NCBI RefSeq assembly: GCF_051401765.1
Contig: NC_135066.1
Coordinates: 24,617,501 to 24,681,500 of the forward strand
Direction of reading: 5' to 3'
DNA length: 64,000 bases
Source: Calliopsis andreniformis
Lineage: Eukaryota; Arthropoda; Insecta; Hymenoptera; Andrenidae
This document shows positions 25,641-36,096 of the stretch, in pieces (positions within the stretch are counted from its first letter, which is position 1; each line of letters opens with the position of its first letter). The translations under genes were made by a program, and so were the position numbers. Under the pieces are notes generated by a model. That model did no database searches and had not been told where the DNA came from. It saw only the letters and a program-made list of their open reading frames with translations.

Positions 25641-27031
25641 CCATTTCTTGCATACAAAAAGGCTGCATCATTTCTGCGTAGTGTAGTATTCGCCGTTATT
25701 GGTACGGTGAATTGAAGTAAATATTCAATTATTACATTTTTTATTCTGATTTTCGGGTGTTGTCGTTATCGTTGTTTGTTACAATGCCCTGACAACAATA
25801 AGAAACCTTATTTTCTGACCTTTGAATGCTACCGGTAATGCAATATATTTTTTGTATAGATATGACTCGTGTATGGAATGGCACCACTTGTATTGCAGTT
25901 GGCAGCTCTGGATGAACGAGAAAGAATTAAAAGGGGAGAAAAAATAGCAATATCAGTTAACACATTGAGTACGGATCACGTGAATTTTCGTACATAGCAA
26001 TCCGAATGTGGGGGCCGGCTTATGATAATTCTCGTTTTAATGTTTTTTTTATTTAATCGACAACTCAAAGAATTAGAAATAGATTTTCTTGTTACGTTAT
26101 TAGAGTAACGAAGTTTCACGTATTCTCGTAACAAATGAGAAAAAAATGTGCGGGCCCTGGAAGCGCGTTAAGCAAGCAGAGTGCTGTACGCAATGTGTTA
26201 ATTTTACCCATGATTTTTTATAATTTTTATTTATTTCAAAATTAAAGAACATACAATCAGGGAGTGACAGTAGTGTAGTAATTCGATCTCACCGTCTACA
26301 ATAACGAAATAGGATTCCACAATACAATCCGACATTATATTCTGTTAATTTATTCATGTATTTATTGTACGTAATTTTCACAGTAATGATACTCTTCGTA
26401 AACATGTTTAAAGCAGAAGTATTTTTTACACCAAGCACAACGAAAAGTTTCAATTTCTCCGCATATGTGACACCTATGAATTTCGATATCTTGTTTCCCG
26501 AAACAATAATCAACTGGATTCTCGTAACGATCTGGGCGATTTTCGAGGTATCCACTTTTAAACCATGAATGTTTAAACATATTATGAAATCTAGGCGAAG
26601 ACAGCTAATTATGAGTAAGAGATTGTAATTTTATAATGTTATTTCTCTGGTGCAAATTGACGTCGTAATTACGCAATATTATGTGACCAGATAAAGTTTT
26701 TACGAAATTCTTCCAAATTCGAAAACCAAGGACATCTAAAGGTTGTAGCTGCCCTGTTGTCTTTTTTGGTATTGTAAGAATAATTACTTTCTTACCATGA
26801 GGTACAAGCTGTTGCGCGTGATTTGGGCAATGTCCACTCCAAGAATCCAAAGGTCAGAAAATAAGGTTTGTTATTATTGTCGGGGCATTGTAACGAACAA
26901 CGATAACGACAACACCCGAAAATCAGAATAAAAAATGTAATAATTGAATATTTACTTCAATTCACCGTACCAATAACGTCGAATATTACACTACGCAGAA
27001 ATGATGCAGCGTTTCTGTATACAAGAAATGG
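25641..27031 (-). mobile_element. Internally deleted TIR element nested in the 2.65-kb element
   Basis: About 185 bp at 25641-25826 (CCATTTCTTGCATACAAAAA...) returns inverted at about 26850-27031. Between them is roughly 1 kb that includes the last part of a transposase on the minus strand. The coding homology begins directly at the inner edge of the right arm, so most of the transposase has been deleted. Target duplication not identified. It could instead be an internal inverted duplication of the outer element. Confidence 0.65.
26362..26850 (-). pseudogene. C-terminal fragment of a DDE-type transposase
   Basis: Two frames separated by one TAG stop encode about 160 residues: DSWSGHCP, then KKTTGQLQPLDVLGFRIWKNF, then a Cys/His-rich tail with CHICGEIETFRCAWC and further C and H residues. 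The TTGxLQPLDV phrase resembles the last catalytic region of DDE_1/pogo-like transposases, while the tail looks zinc-binding. I cannot name the family securely. The N-terminal catalytic parts are missing. Confidence 0.6.
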
Positions 27032-27050
27032 ATTAATTGTATATTGCTAT

Positions 27051-27228
27051 TGTTTAAAATACATTTAAATTTCGAAGCATTGTTTCGTCCGCGAGAATCG
27101 CAGTACGTTAACGTGCTGTGACCGACCGAAGGTCGCCTTCGGTAGGAAATTCAGTTGCGTTGACAATAAACTCGGTACATTCGAATTGCGACTCGTTTTT
27201 TCATCCGATGCGGTTGAAGTTCGAACAG
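27051..27228 (+). repeat. LTR-A fragment (5' end)
   Basis: TGTTTAAAATACATTTAAAT..., then GTCCGCGAGAATCGCAGTACG, the ACCGAAGG/CCTTCGGT hairpin and GGTTGAAGTTCGAACAG match the first part of LTR-A, closest to the piece at 32299. It breaks off inside the second hairpin. Confidence 0.7.
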
Positions 27229-28747
27229 CTATACAATGCTGAATTCACAACAAACAGCTCTTTATTTATCTGAAATAAAAACATTTTTTGTTAGAAAAAA
27301 AGGAGGGGGATTGAATTTTTATAAACAATTCGTTTTTTCAAAATTTTTTAAAGCCATTTTATAGGTCTTGAAAAACAGTAAAACTTTTGTATGAAACATT
27401 TTTTTATAGCGCTTACACTTTGCGAGCTATAAGCATCGAAAGGAAAAGGGCGATTTGGATTAAAGGGGTAGTTTCTCTCTTAAAAGTGCGTATGGGCAGC
27501 TACTTTGGACGGCAAAATTCTTAGGTAGGAACATAGAACAAGTGTACAAAGTTTCATTAAAATCGGCGATTAACACTTCCCAAACTTCCCTTGTTAGAAA
27601 AATGTATATACACGTTATACAAAAGAGCATGGATATTTTTATTGAAATCAGTGTTTAGATCATCATATGGATAAAATTCTGAATTGAGATAAATTTTCAC
27701 GTTGGTTAGCTTACAGTTATCAAACTCTGTAGCATTTTCGCCCATTGTATTTTCTTTTACCTCTTTGCAAAGCAAAAATTACATATCGCGGCTTTTCCAA
27801 TTGTGTAGCCGTCTTAACAGACCAAGAATGCTTAGTCGTGTTTTATAACAAGGGATACTCATACAGATCCCACGAACGAAAACACATGCTCAGATTTCGT
27901 CCACTTTCTAAAGCACGTAGTAATGATACGTAGTTTAGAAATATCATTCAATAGCACATGTGATACGCGCTATTGTACTTTAAATAATTCGATTTCAGGT
28001 TCTAGCGTCGAAGATCCTACAAGACAATTGTTATCGTTGCGTGATCGTACTAAAATTAGCTCGTGACGAGCGTTAATTACAATGCGTTTATAATCTTCAC
28101 AAAATCTCCATAAAGTTCTTAGTGGTACGCAAAAATTGAAATGGTATTTTACATTCTTCTCATCGTTCCATCTAATGTTCCATCCAGCATTCTTCATAAT
28201 TTTATCTTCATCGCATGTAAATGATATGTAGTTCTTAAGTGTGCTAGTTATTCCAACGTTTCTATTGCGATCAATTTCCACACCATTCAGTTCGTATCGA
28301 ATTTCATCAAACATGAATGCTATGCAATTATTTCCCAACTTTATAATTGATTCATCATTTGGATGTTTTATCACCACCTTGCCTTCCACATATAGAAAAC
28401 TCTCACATGGCAATGTGTATAGATCTTGTTGTTGTACAGATATTCTTATCTCATCGTTATATCCAAACGTCGAGTTAGCATACGGATTGTATGTATGTGT
28501 TTCAAGTTTGACGGTACGATCGTCGAACATGGGTTGTACCACAATATTTGAAATATCGACTATTTTTAGTAATTATGCACAATGAATCCCTATGATTTTA
28601 AAAATGCAATTTTCACTGCACTTAGCTTCTCCCTTTTTTTCCTTTCAATGTATTCAGGGGAACCCTTAATGTTGTACGAAGTTTTATTTGTAAAGGAAAA
28701 CGTTTTTTGATGCTATGTTTCGTTGAATACAAGCACCTCATTTACAT

Positions 28748-29471
28748 CTAATACATGTATTGCCGACGTCGCCGTACATGTAACCTTACGGTAATTTCTA
28801 CTCCACGAAAAGCAATCAATCGTCCAGTCTGATCTATGATGCATATTGTTGCATCCGTAATGTTCCGTGCAATGACTGGAAGGTAAATGACTTGAGCAGG
28901 CGTTTCTGATATTTTATATCCTGGTGGTACATTTGGGGAGAGTTCATGTATCGTATGTGCGCACTTATCATTGTTGTATGCGCCAGCAGTTATATTGCAT
29001 TCTACTCGAATAATGTTTACATTCATGATATTAATTGGGCTATCCGATTCATGCCACTGATGTGGTTTCAAAACGCGAGTGGATGAGAATCCTAACAATG
29101 AACCAATGTTGTTAGGTTTGGTAAAATTTATTCGATAAGCACACTTTATTTCACTCTTCATGGTATTGTTATTAGCCCGAATTAATAAATTATCATAGAC
29201 ATTGTTATCATCATCATCATCATTACTGTCAGAGTTGATATTCATTTTAGATACATCTGTTTTTACATAATTATTAGAATGAGGAGTAGTCTGCATAATT
29301 GCGCGATTTAGATACTTTCTTATTGCATACAACTCATATGATCCATCGGGAATCACTATTGCTTTGTCATGTTAGACCAAGCTCATAAGTATCATCACTC
29401 AAATCTATAGGCGGAAAATAGCTTACCGCCAGAATGCTACTCTTACCACTTAATGTAAATGTTATCGACAT
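28748..29471 (-). pseudogene. Polinton/Maverick minor capsid (penton-like) protein
   Basis: The frame begins at 29471 with an N-terminus MSITFTLSGKSS and a YFPPIDLSDDTYELGL segment typical of the Polinton penton-like protein. It hits a stop near 29373 and resumes in another frame at [11 protein letters not shown], giving a 202-residue open frame to 28748. A deletion or frameshift at the join has removed residues. An Asp/Asn-rich insert and a basic C-terminus ([10 protein letters not shown]) are visible. It lies between the protease and the major capsid gene on the same strand. Confidence 0.8.
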
Positions 29472-29517
29472 GTTTCAAGAAACAGCCCAATTCATGCTGA
29501 ATTACGATTGTAAGGAT

Positions 29518-29895
29518 TCAACATTTAAATTTGCTATCAACCGTTTGTAGAAATTGTAGACACAATTGTCCACAATTTTGTTGATTGTAGTGTTAATAAG
29601 GTGTGTAATTGTATTCAATTTTCACGACATCTTTCTGAAGATAGTCTATTAATTCTTTAGGTGGTCGAAGGTTGCCAAAACTATCAAAATATATAGCTCG
29701 ATGTGCTCTCTTTGCGTAAGCTACCCAATGTGTGCCAGGTCCTTCGGCATTGTCCAAATTTATGATACCACTCCCATTTCAATGTACGCCATTTGATGGT
29801 AAAGCATTGCGTATATAAACACCTCTAAAGAATGGAATATACATACATTTGGCGAGTTCCCTTAATTGTGTATCAGTTGTTACGCCTATGGGCAT
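29518..29895 (-). pseudogene. Polinton adenovirus-type cysteine protease
   Basis: Reading minus from ATG at 29893-29895 gives 126 codons to TGA at 29518-29520, interrupted only by TGA at codon 39 and a TAA near codon 101, so no long ORF marks it. The frame contains FFRGVYIRNALP, GTHWVAYAKR with the catalytic-type His, YFDSFG with the acidic residue, and QQNCGQLCLQFL with the nucleophile-type Cys. These are the His-Asp-Cys motifs of the adenain-like protease found in Polintons and adenoviruses. It was identified by codon-by-codon reading between two capsid-cluster genes. Confidence 0.85.
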
Positions 29896-29897
29896 AC

Positions 29898-30537
29898 TTA
29901 GCGCCTTTTTGACTTTTTTTTTTTCTTATTCAGCATGCCTCGTCCACACCTATATGGAGCGAGATAAACTCCTTGCCCTTCCATAGCTCGATTGTAACGT
30001 TGCATTTTTTCCAGTTGACGTTGCGTTGCCTTTTTATCATTTATCGCCTTAGCTACCCCCGCTGCCCCACCAACTAATGAGCCCAGAACACCTAACAATG
30101 GTAAAATAGGTAAAATACCACCACGTTTTGCAATTGGAAGTATCCGCTTTCTTTTTGTTCCAGTCTTATTTTTACATTTATTTTTTGTTTTCATTCCCAT
30201 TCCAAGTTTCGTCTTAGTTTTCATAGCAGCCCAAACTGCTGCAGCTGCAGCTGTTTCACTCAGGGTTGAATCTTTTGCAGTGATAGGTTTTTGCGCTTTG
30301 CCAGCGAGTATATCGTCAGCTGTATGTCTCTCACCTACATTGTTGCGAATATGCAATATCGTGCTCACGACATGCAGTATCCAAGGGATTGATGCCTGAA
30401 TCACTTCTTGATAATCGTTTCGAAAGACGAGTTCCTGGACCACAAAATTGATATCCAGGAATATGCAATTCAATGGGAAGAGCGTTTATTGCTCGATTCA
30501 AAAACCCACTACCAGCTTTTACTTTTGCCGAAGACAT
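29898..30537 (-). pseudogene. Polinton phospholipase A2-like / core-like protein
   Basis: The N-terminal frame (30537-30331) carries LHIPGYQFCGPGTRLSKRL, the calcium loop of parvovirus-type PLA2, and LDTACREHDIAYS with the His-Asp catalytic pair. After a frameshift near 30340 the product continues in the 29898-30473 frame with TADDILAGKAQ, an Ala/Lys-rich region, a hydrophobic glycine-rich segment (ILPILPLLGVLGSLVGGAAG) and a strongly basic tail ending KKKKKSKRR. The hydrophobic and basic part resembles adenovirus core-type peptides. The proposed role, membrane breach plus DNA condensation, is inferred from family. Confidence 0.75.
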
Positions 30538-30818
30538 TCACTACAGTTTTTAATCAGTGGTGCTGGACCATCAATATGTGTTTGTTGCCAAGGACGATTG
30601 TAGTGTTCCAAACACTGACGATATTGCTGAACCTCCTTGTCACCTTTTATATATTCAGGAAGCTTGTCCCACAAATTGTCGATATATGTACCAAATTCTC
30701 GCAGTAAAATACTCTTTGGTACATATTTCAACTGTTCAGAGATTAAATCATGAATGTCGATATCATTCAATACGATGAGAAACATTTCGACTACTGAGCA
30801 AATTTTAATTTGGTGCAT
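30519..30818 (-). CDS. Small conserved Polinton ORF, function unknown
   Basis: A 99-codon open frame, overlapping the start of the PLA2-like gene by 19 bp on the same strand. It ends in a Cys-containing tail (LIKNCSECLRQK). It seems to be part of the late-gene cluster, as such compact overlap is typical of Polintons. I do not recognise a domain, and it may be decayed despite being open. Confidence 0.5.
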   Translation of the reverse strand: MHQIKICSVVEMFLIVLNDIDIHDLISEQLKYVPKSILLREFGTYIDNLWDKLPEYIKGDKEVQQYRQCLEHYNRPWQQTHIDGPAPLIKNCSECLRQK

Positions 30819-30837
30819 GCATATATAAAGAGCGACA

Positions 30838-31559
30838 TGGATGCATATGTACCGGAATCATGAAAACATGCGGTTCATGAGACAACCTATGATTATACGT
30901 GTAAACGATTTCGGCAATAGAATTCAAATAATTGGTAAGAACATGTAGCGCAGACATGACAATATGTTACCAAACACTATACGCGGAATCATTTGTGGTC
31001 CATCCAATTGTGGGAAGACTAACGCGTTAATAAGTTTATTAGAATGCCCTTATGGTGTACGATTTGAGAATGTCTATGTGTATTGAAAGTCCCAGCAGCC
31101 GAAAAATCAGTATTTGCAGAATTTATTGGCATCGATAGATGAAATTGGTTATTTTAAATTTTCAAATAATTGCGATGTTATTTCACCAAACGAATCGCTT
31201 CCAACTTCAATTTTCATTTTTGATGATGTAGCATGCGACAAACAAGATAGGATAAGAGAGTATTTTGCCAGGGGAAGGCATTCAAAGGTAGACTGTTTCT
31301 ATCTCTGTCAAACGTATGCAAAAATCCCAAAACACCTTATACGCGATAATGCGAATCTATTGATTTTGTTTAAACGGGATGGTACTAACTTAAAGCATGT
31401 GTATAATGATCATGTAAATACGGACATGTCTTTTGATGATTTGAAGCATTGTGGCTTAGTTATTGGCAACACAAGTATGGCTTTGTTGTAATCGATAAGG
31501 ATAGCTCGATGTCTAGTGGACGTTATAGGAGCAAATTTAATGAATTTGCAATACCATAG
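30838..31559 (+). pseudogene. Polinton packaging ATPase (FtsK/HerA-like)
   Basis: The reading starts at ATG 30838 (MDAYVPES) with an early stop and frame change, resumes at 30964, and contains a Walker A loop CGPSNCGKTN near 31010 and Walker B-type FIFDDVACD near 31222. A TGA at 31084-31086 interrupts the middle. After an open stretch (31114-31491) the C-terminal end lies in a shifted frame and stops at 31557-31559. It is transcribed away from the capsid cluster. The product would drive DNA into capsids; at least four lesions make it inactive. Confidence 0.85.
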
Positions 31560-31568
31560 TACAATAAA

Positions 31569-32285
31569 TTGTTAATTGTCGCGCTGTGTGAGAGCAACGT
31601 TTATGCTCAAACGATGATTGATAGTCAAGGTATTAAGGACTGGGAGAGAATGGCAAAGGAAATTGTTAGCACAGGTGAATATATTCGCAAAAAATATCGA
31701 GTTTTGAAGACAGGCAAGATGGATGAAGATACTGCATTGAACAGATATTTTGAACCACTGGTCGGTCCCTTGAAACAAATTGTGGAAAATCCTTCTGCAA
31801 TGGAAGCTGATGAACAGATTGTGGAAAATGTCTCTGCAACAGAAGCTGATGAATCATTATTACCGAGTTCAAATGCTAAATTGAAGGATACATTAACACC
31901 TATACAATCAAAAGTTAATAATATAAAACGAAAACATTCATCCGATAAATCATTCATGACCTCTACACCAATTCAATCGAAACGCAAAAATGCTGTCCGA
32001 ACCAAGTCACCGATTTCTTCTATATCAGCGAATCCGATGGCACAATCGCCGACTATCCATGATAAAGTTTTTGAAACTATTAATAAATCGATTCTAACAT
32101 CTGCTAGATAGCAACTACAGACATCCGAAGGTCAAGAAACACTTTATAGCTATTTTGGCCCATTAGGTATCAAAGACGTGGGCGCACTTTTAAGTAGTGA
32201 TACAAAATATGGCCATAGATTATATATATGGAGTACATTTCCAAGATGATGATGCAATGCTTGGTGACAAATAATTCAATATAGA
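31569..32285 (+). pseudogene. Conserved Polinton ORF downstream of the ATPase
   Basis: An open frame of 180 codons (31569-32111) stops at TAG, after which similarity of the same type appears to continue in frame (QLQTSEGQETLYSYFGPLG) to about 32285. The N-terminal part looks alpha-helical (IVSTGEYIRKKYRVLKTGKMDED) and the middle is Ser/Thr/Lys-rich and low complexity. Its position next to the ATPase recurs in insect Polintons as far as I recall. No enzymatic motif is seen. Confidence 0.55.
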
Positions 32286-32298
32286 CACGGATGATAAT

Positions 32299-32497
32299 TG
32301 TTTAAAAGGCAGTTAAATTTCGAACCTTTGTTTCGTCCGCGACAATCGCAGTACGTTAGTATACGTGACCGACCGAAAGTCACCTTCGGTAGGAGGTTCA
32401 GTTGCGTTGACAACAAACTGGGTACATTCGAATTACGACTCGTTTTTCATCCGATGCGGTTGAAGTTCGAACAGGTGAATGATCACGATCAGCTGAT
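32299..32497 (+). repeat. LTR-A fragment inserted in the Polinton
   Basis: TGTTTAAAAGGCAGTTAAAT..., GTCCGCGACAATCGCAGTACG, the ACCGAAAG/CCTTCGGT hairpin and TTGAAGTTCGAACAGGTGAA match the start of LTR-A. It is truncated where the MITE relative begins. Confidence 0.7.
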
Positions 32498-33387
32498 TAT
32501 TTTTAACAAAGATACATAAAACTTGGTTTGTAGAACGAAAGGTCATGCTCATCGTGTTATGTAAACAGACTCGGGCGCGGCTGTCGTCCGTGACTGGTAG
32601 TCGATTCTAAGCGCAACCAGTCCCGAGCGCGGCTCTCGTCCGTGAATGGTAGTCGATTCTCAGGCACGACTACACCCGAGCGCGGCTCTCGTCCGTAAGT
32701 GGTAGTCGATTCGACGAGCGCGGCTCTCGTCCGTAGCATGTCAGAATGCTACGAAAAGTTCTCCAATTCACTAACTCCCTATTATTCCCTCATATTTTTG
32801 TGTTTAATTATTTAATAACTGAAATTATTAAGAAAAAGAAAGCGTAACACGAGAAGTATATAAGTTCCGTTTTAAATGTTTAGAAATTTTTATTTTTTTA
32901 TTTTCAATATCTTCTTTCCGACATCGATTAAATATAATATACGTAAATTCTGTTAGCCAAATCTTCATTTACTGTCATTTTTAGCTTGTAAAGAACTGAT
33001 AGAAAAGTAACTTCGACGATTCTCCGTAACCGTCGCAGGGTTCCAACCTTTATTATTTAAATATCTTTATTATAAATAATAGGAATCATGTCGTATTTGA
33101 TATCATATTTATCGGGAGAGCACAAGGAATCGATTGGTGTTACTTGCGTGAAAATTTGTTTGCAAATAAGGAACTTCAATTTTTCCTATTTAAATCCCTA
33201 ATGCTATCCTTGTGTTTTGTGACGTCATTGATTTCGGGCATCGAGCTCGAGCATCGACGGTCGAGCGAGACCCTTTTTTTTTTGCTTCTTCGGTCGTGTA
33301 CCAAGTATCTCGGCGACCGAGAGCAAAGGAAGCCGAATCGACTACCAGTCACGGAAGAGAACGACTCTCGTCCGTAACATTACTGTA
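32498..33387 (-). mobile_element. Truncated relative of the 11135 MITE
   Basis: Reverse complement of about 11135-11945. The right end CCGTAACATTACTGTA (to 33387) matches the MITE terminus. It contains four GTGAATGGTAGTCGATTC-type repeats with CTCTCGTCCGT. The other terminal repeat is missing, where the LTR-A fragment abuts. The Polinton resumes at about 33400. Confidence 0.75.
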
Positions 33388-33422
33388 CACTGCAAGTTGT
33401 TAATTAATTTATTCACAACGAA

Positions 33423-33725
33423 ATGTCAATCAATATGTTTGGGGTATCACTTGGAAAGCATGAGACCTCACCAGTAGAGTACTATAAATGGACTGACATA
33501 TTCCGAAATTATATGCGCAATAATGCACTCTGCATTATCGGATCCAACTTTGATGCAAAGTACTGCACAATTCGAAATGCCGCAGAGCATGAGGTCAACA
33601 CAGATGCAGTCAATAAACAGTACTTGGAAGAATATATGTCAATCTTAAAGGTTCAACAGCAGGAATTTGAAGAAATGTTGATTACATTTCAAAGCAATGT
33701 GATAAGAATACATAATAATGTTTAA
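33423..33725 (+). CDS. Small Polinton accessory ORF
   Basis: 100 codons starting MSINMFGVSLGK, with CTIRNAAEHEVNTDAVN in the middle. This resembles a short protein with an N-terminal MFGxxL and a CNVxxxxxxxDAVN motif that precedes the integrase in insect Polintons, and is followed by a coiled-coil-like Gln/Glu stretch. The similarity is from memory and approximate. The frame is open but a downstream continuation with similar wording (QQEFE) is broken. Confidence 0.45.
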   Translation: MSINMFGVSLGKHETSPVEYYKWTDIFRNYMRNNALCIIGSNFDAKYCTIRNAAEHEVNTDAVNKQYLEEYMSILKVQQQEFEEMLITFQSNVIRIHNNV

Positions 33726-33870
33726 CAAATACAGCAGGAATTTGAATAAAGATTGATCGCATTTCAGAACAACTTAATAATACTGCAAAATGATGTTCGG
33801 CAAGTATTGCAATTATTGAATCCACTTTCTTAAGAGGAAGATTATATAACAAACAACAATAGCAACAGCA

Positions 33871-34372
33871 ATGTACAAATCAATGAAATCTAAAGAAAAG
33901 CAAATCCTCGAAAAGCAACAGCTTGTAAAGGAGTTGCATGCGCCAGCTCGAAGAAATTTCTCCCGCAGACGTGTTATCGTACATGGATATGATGATCTGT
34001 GGCAAGCTGATATGGTTGAGATACATCCATACTCAAGAGTCAATGAAGGTCATCATTACATACTCACAGTTATAGATGCATTAAGCAAGTATGCATGGGC
34101 TGTACCACTCAAAACTAAAAATGGTTTCGAAGTAGCCAAAGCATTCGCAAAAATAATTCGTGATCGATGTCCAAAAAATTTACAAACCGATCAAGAAAAA
34201 GAATTTTACAATGCTGATGTACAGAGATTCTTAAAAAAAACATAATATTAATCACTATTCAACATATTCAGTGACGAAGGCTCCCATCGTGAAACGTTTT
34301 AAACGTACTTTAAAATATCATATGTGGAAACTATTTAGACTCAATGGAACATATAGATGGATCGATGCAGAA
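33871..34372 (+). pseudogene. Polinton integrase, N-terminal and catalytic part
   Basis: Retroviral-type integrase core with WQADMVE (first Asp), HHYILTVIDALSKYAWAVPLK, and LQTDQEKEFYN (second Asp). A frameshift occurs near 34243. In the resumed frame (from 34271) the segment that should carry the catalytic Glu reads APIVKRFKRTLK, where family members have VERFN; the Glu is replaced by Lys. Homology ends at about 34372 after RWID, where a transposon begins. The C-terminal part resumes at 36830. Confidence 0.85.
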
Positions 34373-34737
34373 ACAGAAATGCTATTCATTTTCTTCTGTT
34401 TGGCAACTGCAGAAAATGAGGTAGACTTTCTGTTCTGCCCAGCAATTAAGCCATAAATTGCCCGAAGATATGCTCGGACAAGGTCAAGCATCGTGAATGG
34501 CGTGGAAATTATTTTTCTGTTCCTCTTCTCTGCGGGCCCTTTCGACTAGATACACGTGCAGTCTTTGTTTTCTATCTCGAAGCAATGAATAGATACGTTC
34601 ACAGTGAAAAGACGGAGCGCACGCTTTCGTGGAACGTCAGGATTGTCCGTTCTTGGCCCTTCTGCAACGCAAGTGTTTCCAAAAAATGCTGATTTCTTTC
34701 TACGTGAATCCTGTTGTCCTGGTGGGGATACCTCACA

Positions 34738-36068
34738 ATGGAATCACGAGACACTACTTGGAGGAAGAGGAAACTCCTTCGAAAAAATCTTGTCGGTCAG
34801 TCAGAAAGCCTCTGCGAAGACATGTTTACTCCCCAAGAGTACTACGGGATGTTGTCGGTGTATGTGGAGAACAACGGAGACGCCAATGTTTCCGTTGAAG
34901 CATATCAACGACGGTATCCAGAGCGGCGAGCAACCAGTGCAAATTCGTTTCGCAGAATGGCATCCCGATTTTATACCACCGGGTCCGTGATACCGCGTGA
35001 AAGCGAAATGGGTCACCCCAGATCGGCGAAGAGCATCGCGTCCACCAATGACGTCCTCCAAGCCAGAGAGGAGGATGGTACCGTCAGTGTGCACGATTTA
35101 AGCCTCCGCCTAAAGTAAGCTACAATACAAGATAACTGTAACAATGATTAATTAAGAAAAGGGGTGTTATCTAATAGTGGATGTTTCTTTATTTTGTTCT
35201 AGTGTCAGCAGAACGATGGTGCACCGAATTCTGAAGGAACACATGTTGCATCCGTACAAGTATGTACGGGTGCAACATTTGCTCCCGGCAGATTATGATC
35301 GGCGGATTGAGTATTCAAGGTGGTTGATGGGAGAAGTGGGAAGGAATCCGTCGTTCTGTAAGTACATATTGTGAACGGATGAAGCCCTTTTCACCAGAGA
35401 AGGATGCTTTAACGACCACAATATGCATGTGTGGAACGACGAAAATCCTTCCGCACTTCGGTCACGGGCAGCACAAGTTCGCTGGTCAATCAATATATGG
35501 GCCGGCAATTGCGGCAACTTTATCGTTGGACCGTATATCTTAACAAATAGGCTAGACGGTCCAGTATATAAAGTTTTTTTAGAACATGTTCTGCCAGAAC
35601 TCCTGGACTACATTCCATACGAGATCCGACAGAACATGTTCTACCAACATGACGGAGCTCCAGCTCACTACGCCGCGAATGTCCGCGCCTATTTGAATGA
35701 AATTTTCCCGGATAGATGGATTGGCCACGGCGATCCTGTTCCGTGACCCCCACGATCACTGGATATGAATCCGCTGTATTTTAGCTTTTGGGGGTTCCTG
35801 AAGGTAATTAGACTATTGCTGTTATTGCTTACTTATTTCTGTCATAAATATTGTGTCTTTACTTACGTTTTGTGTTTGTTCTGCAACAATCATTTTAGAC
35901 TGAGGTGTACCGTCAACCGCTGGAGTCGCCAGAACAGGCAGTCGCACGAATGGTGTGCTGACGAAGATTACGCCTGCTATGTTGGAGGGTATTCAGCAGA
36001 GCATCGTCCGGCCTGCTGAAATATGCATAAACACTGGCGGTGGCTACGTGGATCATTTGCTGCATTAA
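34738..36068 (+). pseudogene. Intron-containing DDE transposase
   Basis: Three exons: 34738-35114, 35203-35803 and 35899-36068. Intron 1 (35115-35202, GTAAGC...TTCTAG) and intron 2 (35804-35898, GTAATT...TTTTAG) are 88 and 95 bp; splicing joins coding homology precisely in both places. Exon 1 has a helix-turn-helix region (FTPQEYYGMLSVYVENNGD...); exon 2 has TDEALFTREGCFNDHN, HDGAPAHYAANVRAYLN and PPRSLDMNPLYF, the three DDE motif neighbourhoods. Lesions: TGA at 35372-35374, TGA near 35743 (both where Trp is expected) and a one-base shift near 35950. The final frame ends HLLH then TAA at 36066-36068. Start choice (34738 versus the Met at 34714) is uncertain. Confidence 0.8.
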
Positions 36069-36076
36069 CAACAATC

Positions 36077-36096
36077 GGCCCCTTTCGGGGCCACCA
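36077..36096 (+). promoter_or_regulatory. Histone-mRNA-like 3' stem-loop after the transposase
   Basis: GGCCCC-TTTC-GGGGCC followed by ACCA: a perfect 6-bp stem, a 4-base UUUC loop and the ACCA flank, beginning 8 nt after the transposase stop. Animal replication-dependent histone mRNAs end in a 6-bp stem, UUUC-type loop and ACCA flank. The closing pair next to the loop is C-G rather than U-A. It could instead be a plain hairpin. Confidence 0.45.

Larger units (their letters stand above)
24941..27593. mobile_element. 2.65-kb TIR transposon inserted in the capsid gene
   Basis: Arms 24941-25272 and about 27268-27593 are inverted repeats of roughly 330 bp at high identity, both opening CAAGGGAAGTTTGGGAAGTG. 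TTA flanks both ends, a 3-bp target duplication confirmed by the interrupted capsid reading frame. A 20-base C run (25224-25243) sits in the left arm where the right arm has a shorter, impure C/T tract. The interior holds a second inverted-repeat element (25641-27031) and an LTR-A fragment. No transposase clearly belongs to the outer arms; the superfamily is undetermined. Confidence 0.85.
24733..28542 (-). pseudogene. Polinton/Maverick major capsid protein, split by a transposon
   Basis: The N-terminal part (28542 down to 27594) and C-terminal part (24940 to the stop at 24733-24735) resemble the double-jelly-roll major capsid protein of insect Polintons. Start context and an opening 190-residue open frame are intact. 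Then there are in-frame stops (a TAG just past 27970 and a TAA near 27840) and a frameshift near 27775. A 2.65-kb transposon (24941-27593) lies in between. Removing it together with one copy of the TTA duplication rejoins the frame, so the gene was contiguous when hit. The capsid genes at 28748-30818 follow the same strand, as in a late-gene cluster. Confidence 0.85.
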
